The notes beneath the pieces are model-generated. The model made no database searches, had not been told where the DNA came from, and was given only the letters and a program-made list of their open reading frames with translations. Below are positions 33,545 to 34,564 of a DNA stretch of 34,564 nt, piece after piece (position 1 is the first letter of the stretch; each line of letters opens with the position of its first letter). Made by a program: the position numbers and the translations under genes. Source of the DNA: Anaerolineales bacterium (GTDB lineage: Bacteria > Chloroflexota > Anaerolineae > Anaerolineales > UBA4823); assembly GCA_016929095.1 (NCBI GenBank), contig JAFGJM010000025.1:1-34564 (forward strand). Reading direction: 5' to 3'.

Positions 33545-34377
33545 ACCGCGCCTCCCGAATACCCTAGGGCATGATTGCTTGGTGAAAGCGGTTTCGGTGA
33601 CGTCGATGAGGCATTCTTCGATGAGGCAGAATCGACGGGGGAAGGCGCCGGGTAATCGGCAATGATCTCTCCGTCCGATAGTTCGACGATCCGCGTGGCG
33701 TATTTGGCGATCTCCTTATCGTGACTCACAACTAAAATGGTTTTCCCATGGTCGACAAGCTCAGCAAAAAGCGTGAAGATTTCAGCGGCGGTGCGGGAAT
33801 CCAGGTTGCCGGTTGGTTCATCGGCCACGATCAATTCGGGATCATTTGCCAGAGCGCGGGCAATTGCCACCCGTTGCTGTTGCCCACCAGAGATTTTGGA
33901 GGGTAATTTATAGGCATGTTCAGCGATGCCCACCTGTTCCAGTAATTGCAAGGCGCGCGCTTTTTGTTGACGAAAGGGGAACGACCTGCATAAGTCCATC
34001 GGGATGGTGATATTCTCGATTAAATTCAAGCTAGGCAATAACTGGAAGAATTGAAAAACAATGCCCAGGTTTTTACCGCGCCAACGCGCTTTTCTGTCTT
34101 CATCCAGGGAATGGATCGGATCGCCTTGAAAAAGGACTTCACCAGAAGTGGGTTGGTTGATCCCACTGATCAGGTTGACCAGAGTTGATTTCCCTGCGCC
34201 TGATTTACCGATCACTGCCACAAATTCACCGCGCAAGATCGACAGGTTGACACCATTAAGAGCGAGCGTCTCCCCAGCGGCGGTTTTGTAATATTTTGTC
34301 AGGTTACGTATTTCGATGAGAGGAAGATCGGGCGCGTCGATTTTTTTGAAAGTTTGTATTTTTTGGTTTTTTTGCAT
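33541..34377 (-). CDS. ABC transporter ATPase, LolD/MacB type (first ATPase)
   Basis: 278 residues. Walker [10 protein letters not shown] (57-65), signature SGGQQQR, Walker [11 protein letters not shown] followed by LDSRTA, and the H-loop VSHD are intact. Like the other ATPase it has [14 protein letters not shown] after the Q-loop. It is longer because of a 20-residue lead and a C-terminal tail of about 40 residues rich in Ser, Pro and Asn, absent from the second ATPase and probably disordered. The ATG at 34377 has no clear ribosome-binding site. It is the first gene of the operon and overlaps the permease start by 4 bases. The two ATPases are related but clearly diverged, so a heterodimer on the two-half permease is plausible. 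Confidence 0.92.
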   Translation of the reverse strand: MQKNQKIQTFKKIDAPDLPLIEIRNLTKYYKTAAGETLALNGVNLSILRGEFVAVIGKSGAGKSTLVNLISGINQPTSGEVLFQGDPIHSLDEDRKARWRGKNLGIVFQFFQLLPSLNLIENITIPMDLCRSFPFRQQKARALQLLEQVGIAEHAYKLPSKISGGQQQRVAIARALANDPELIVADEPTGNLDSRTAAEIFTLFAELVDHGKTILVVSHDKEIAKYATRIVELSDGEIIADYPAPSPVDSASSKNASSTSPKPLSPSNHALGYSGGAV

Positions 34378-34564
34378 AATTTATACTGCTAATGACCCAA
34401 AGTTTACCATATAATCTCGTTTCGTATTGTAGAAATAACATAAATATTAGATTAATAGAGTTTTGCGTATGGGGCGGGGATAATGTCTCATATAGTGGTG
34501 TAAAAAGGAGTTGACAAAAAAGTCATCGTGTGCTTTCTTGAAGGTTGCTCAAACCAAAAAAGAA
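34378..34564. other. Right-edge intergenic region
   Basis: 187 AT-rich bases upstream of the ABC operon. A TTGACA at 34512-34517 faces right, but no -10 box follows at normal spacing. No gene start is visible before the window ends. The minus-strand promoter of the ABC operon should lie here but cannot be pinned down with confidence. Confidence 0.35.

Noticed and set aside
34512..34517. TTGACA promoter box at the right edge
   Set aside because: No -10 box at 16-18 bases downstream and no gene start before the window ends.
1..34564. CRISPR array, prophage or insertion sequence
   Set aside because: No regularly spaced direct repeats, transposase or integrase, or phage structural gene was seen on either strand.

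Overview
The window looks like a chromosomal segment of a Chloroflexota bacterium, most likely of the Anaerolineae. This is inferred from gene content: Thr/Pro-rich linkers and tails on exported proteins, large GAF/PAS/propeller sensor kinases, a DUF2270-type membrane protein, and a site-2 protease next to a TPR protein. No rRNA or other taxonomic marker is present. There are no phage genes, transposases or CRISPR arrays.

Left end (1-3013, + strand): a tight four-gene operon whose upstream end is cut off by the window. It encodes an 88-residue YukD/ubiquitin-like protein ending in glycine, a JAMM/MPN metalloprotease with a complete catalytic motif, a glycine-rich multi-pass membrane protein with a C-terminal FHA domain, and an exported, membrane-anchored von Willebrand factor A protein. 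It resembles a prokaryotic ubiquitin-like processing or conjugation module coupled to the membrane, and is the most interesting region here. It is followed by about 500 bp without a convincing gene, holding a strong hairpin, a 74-bp-period repeat and a perfect 33-bp palindrome.

3516-7317: small housekeeping or accessory genes: an isoprenylcysteine-methyltransferase-like membrane enzyme, a GNAT acetyltransferase, a single-domain response regulator, then on the minus strand an AlkD-like DNA alkylation repair protein, a lipoprotein and an Rnk/GreA-type protein. Two related inverted-repeat elements of about 56 bp lie at 5140-5196 and 6793-6848. A 31-codon fragment at 7536-7631 resembles the start of a DNA methyltransferase.

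7747-15398 (- strand): two tandem sensor kinases with closely related catalytic cores. One has a Cache-type extracytoplasmic sensor. The other, 1699 residues long, has 14 propeller repeats, Y_Y_Y, PAS, PocR and two more PAS domains. No response regulator is adjacent.

15601-23891 (- strand): glnA with its terminator, a FmdB zinc-ribbon protein, then an apparent operon of site-2 protease, TPR membrane protein and GAF/PAS histidine kinase. Upstream of that lies a selenocysteine tRNA (anticodon TCA), which implies that the organism makes selenoproteins.

24122-30218 (+ strand): a DUF2270 membrane protein with a cyclic-di-GMP synthase, a class V aminotransferase with an M29/NicX-like metalloenzyme, and a ten-cysteine zinc-finger protein. 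The right end (30378-34377, - strand) is an ABC exporter operon with two LolD/MacB-type ATPases around one duplicated FtsX-type permease.
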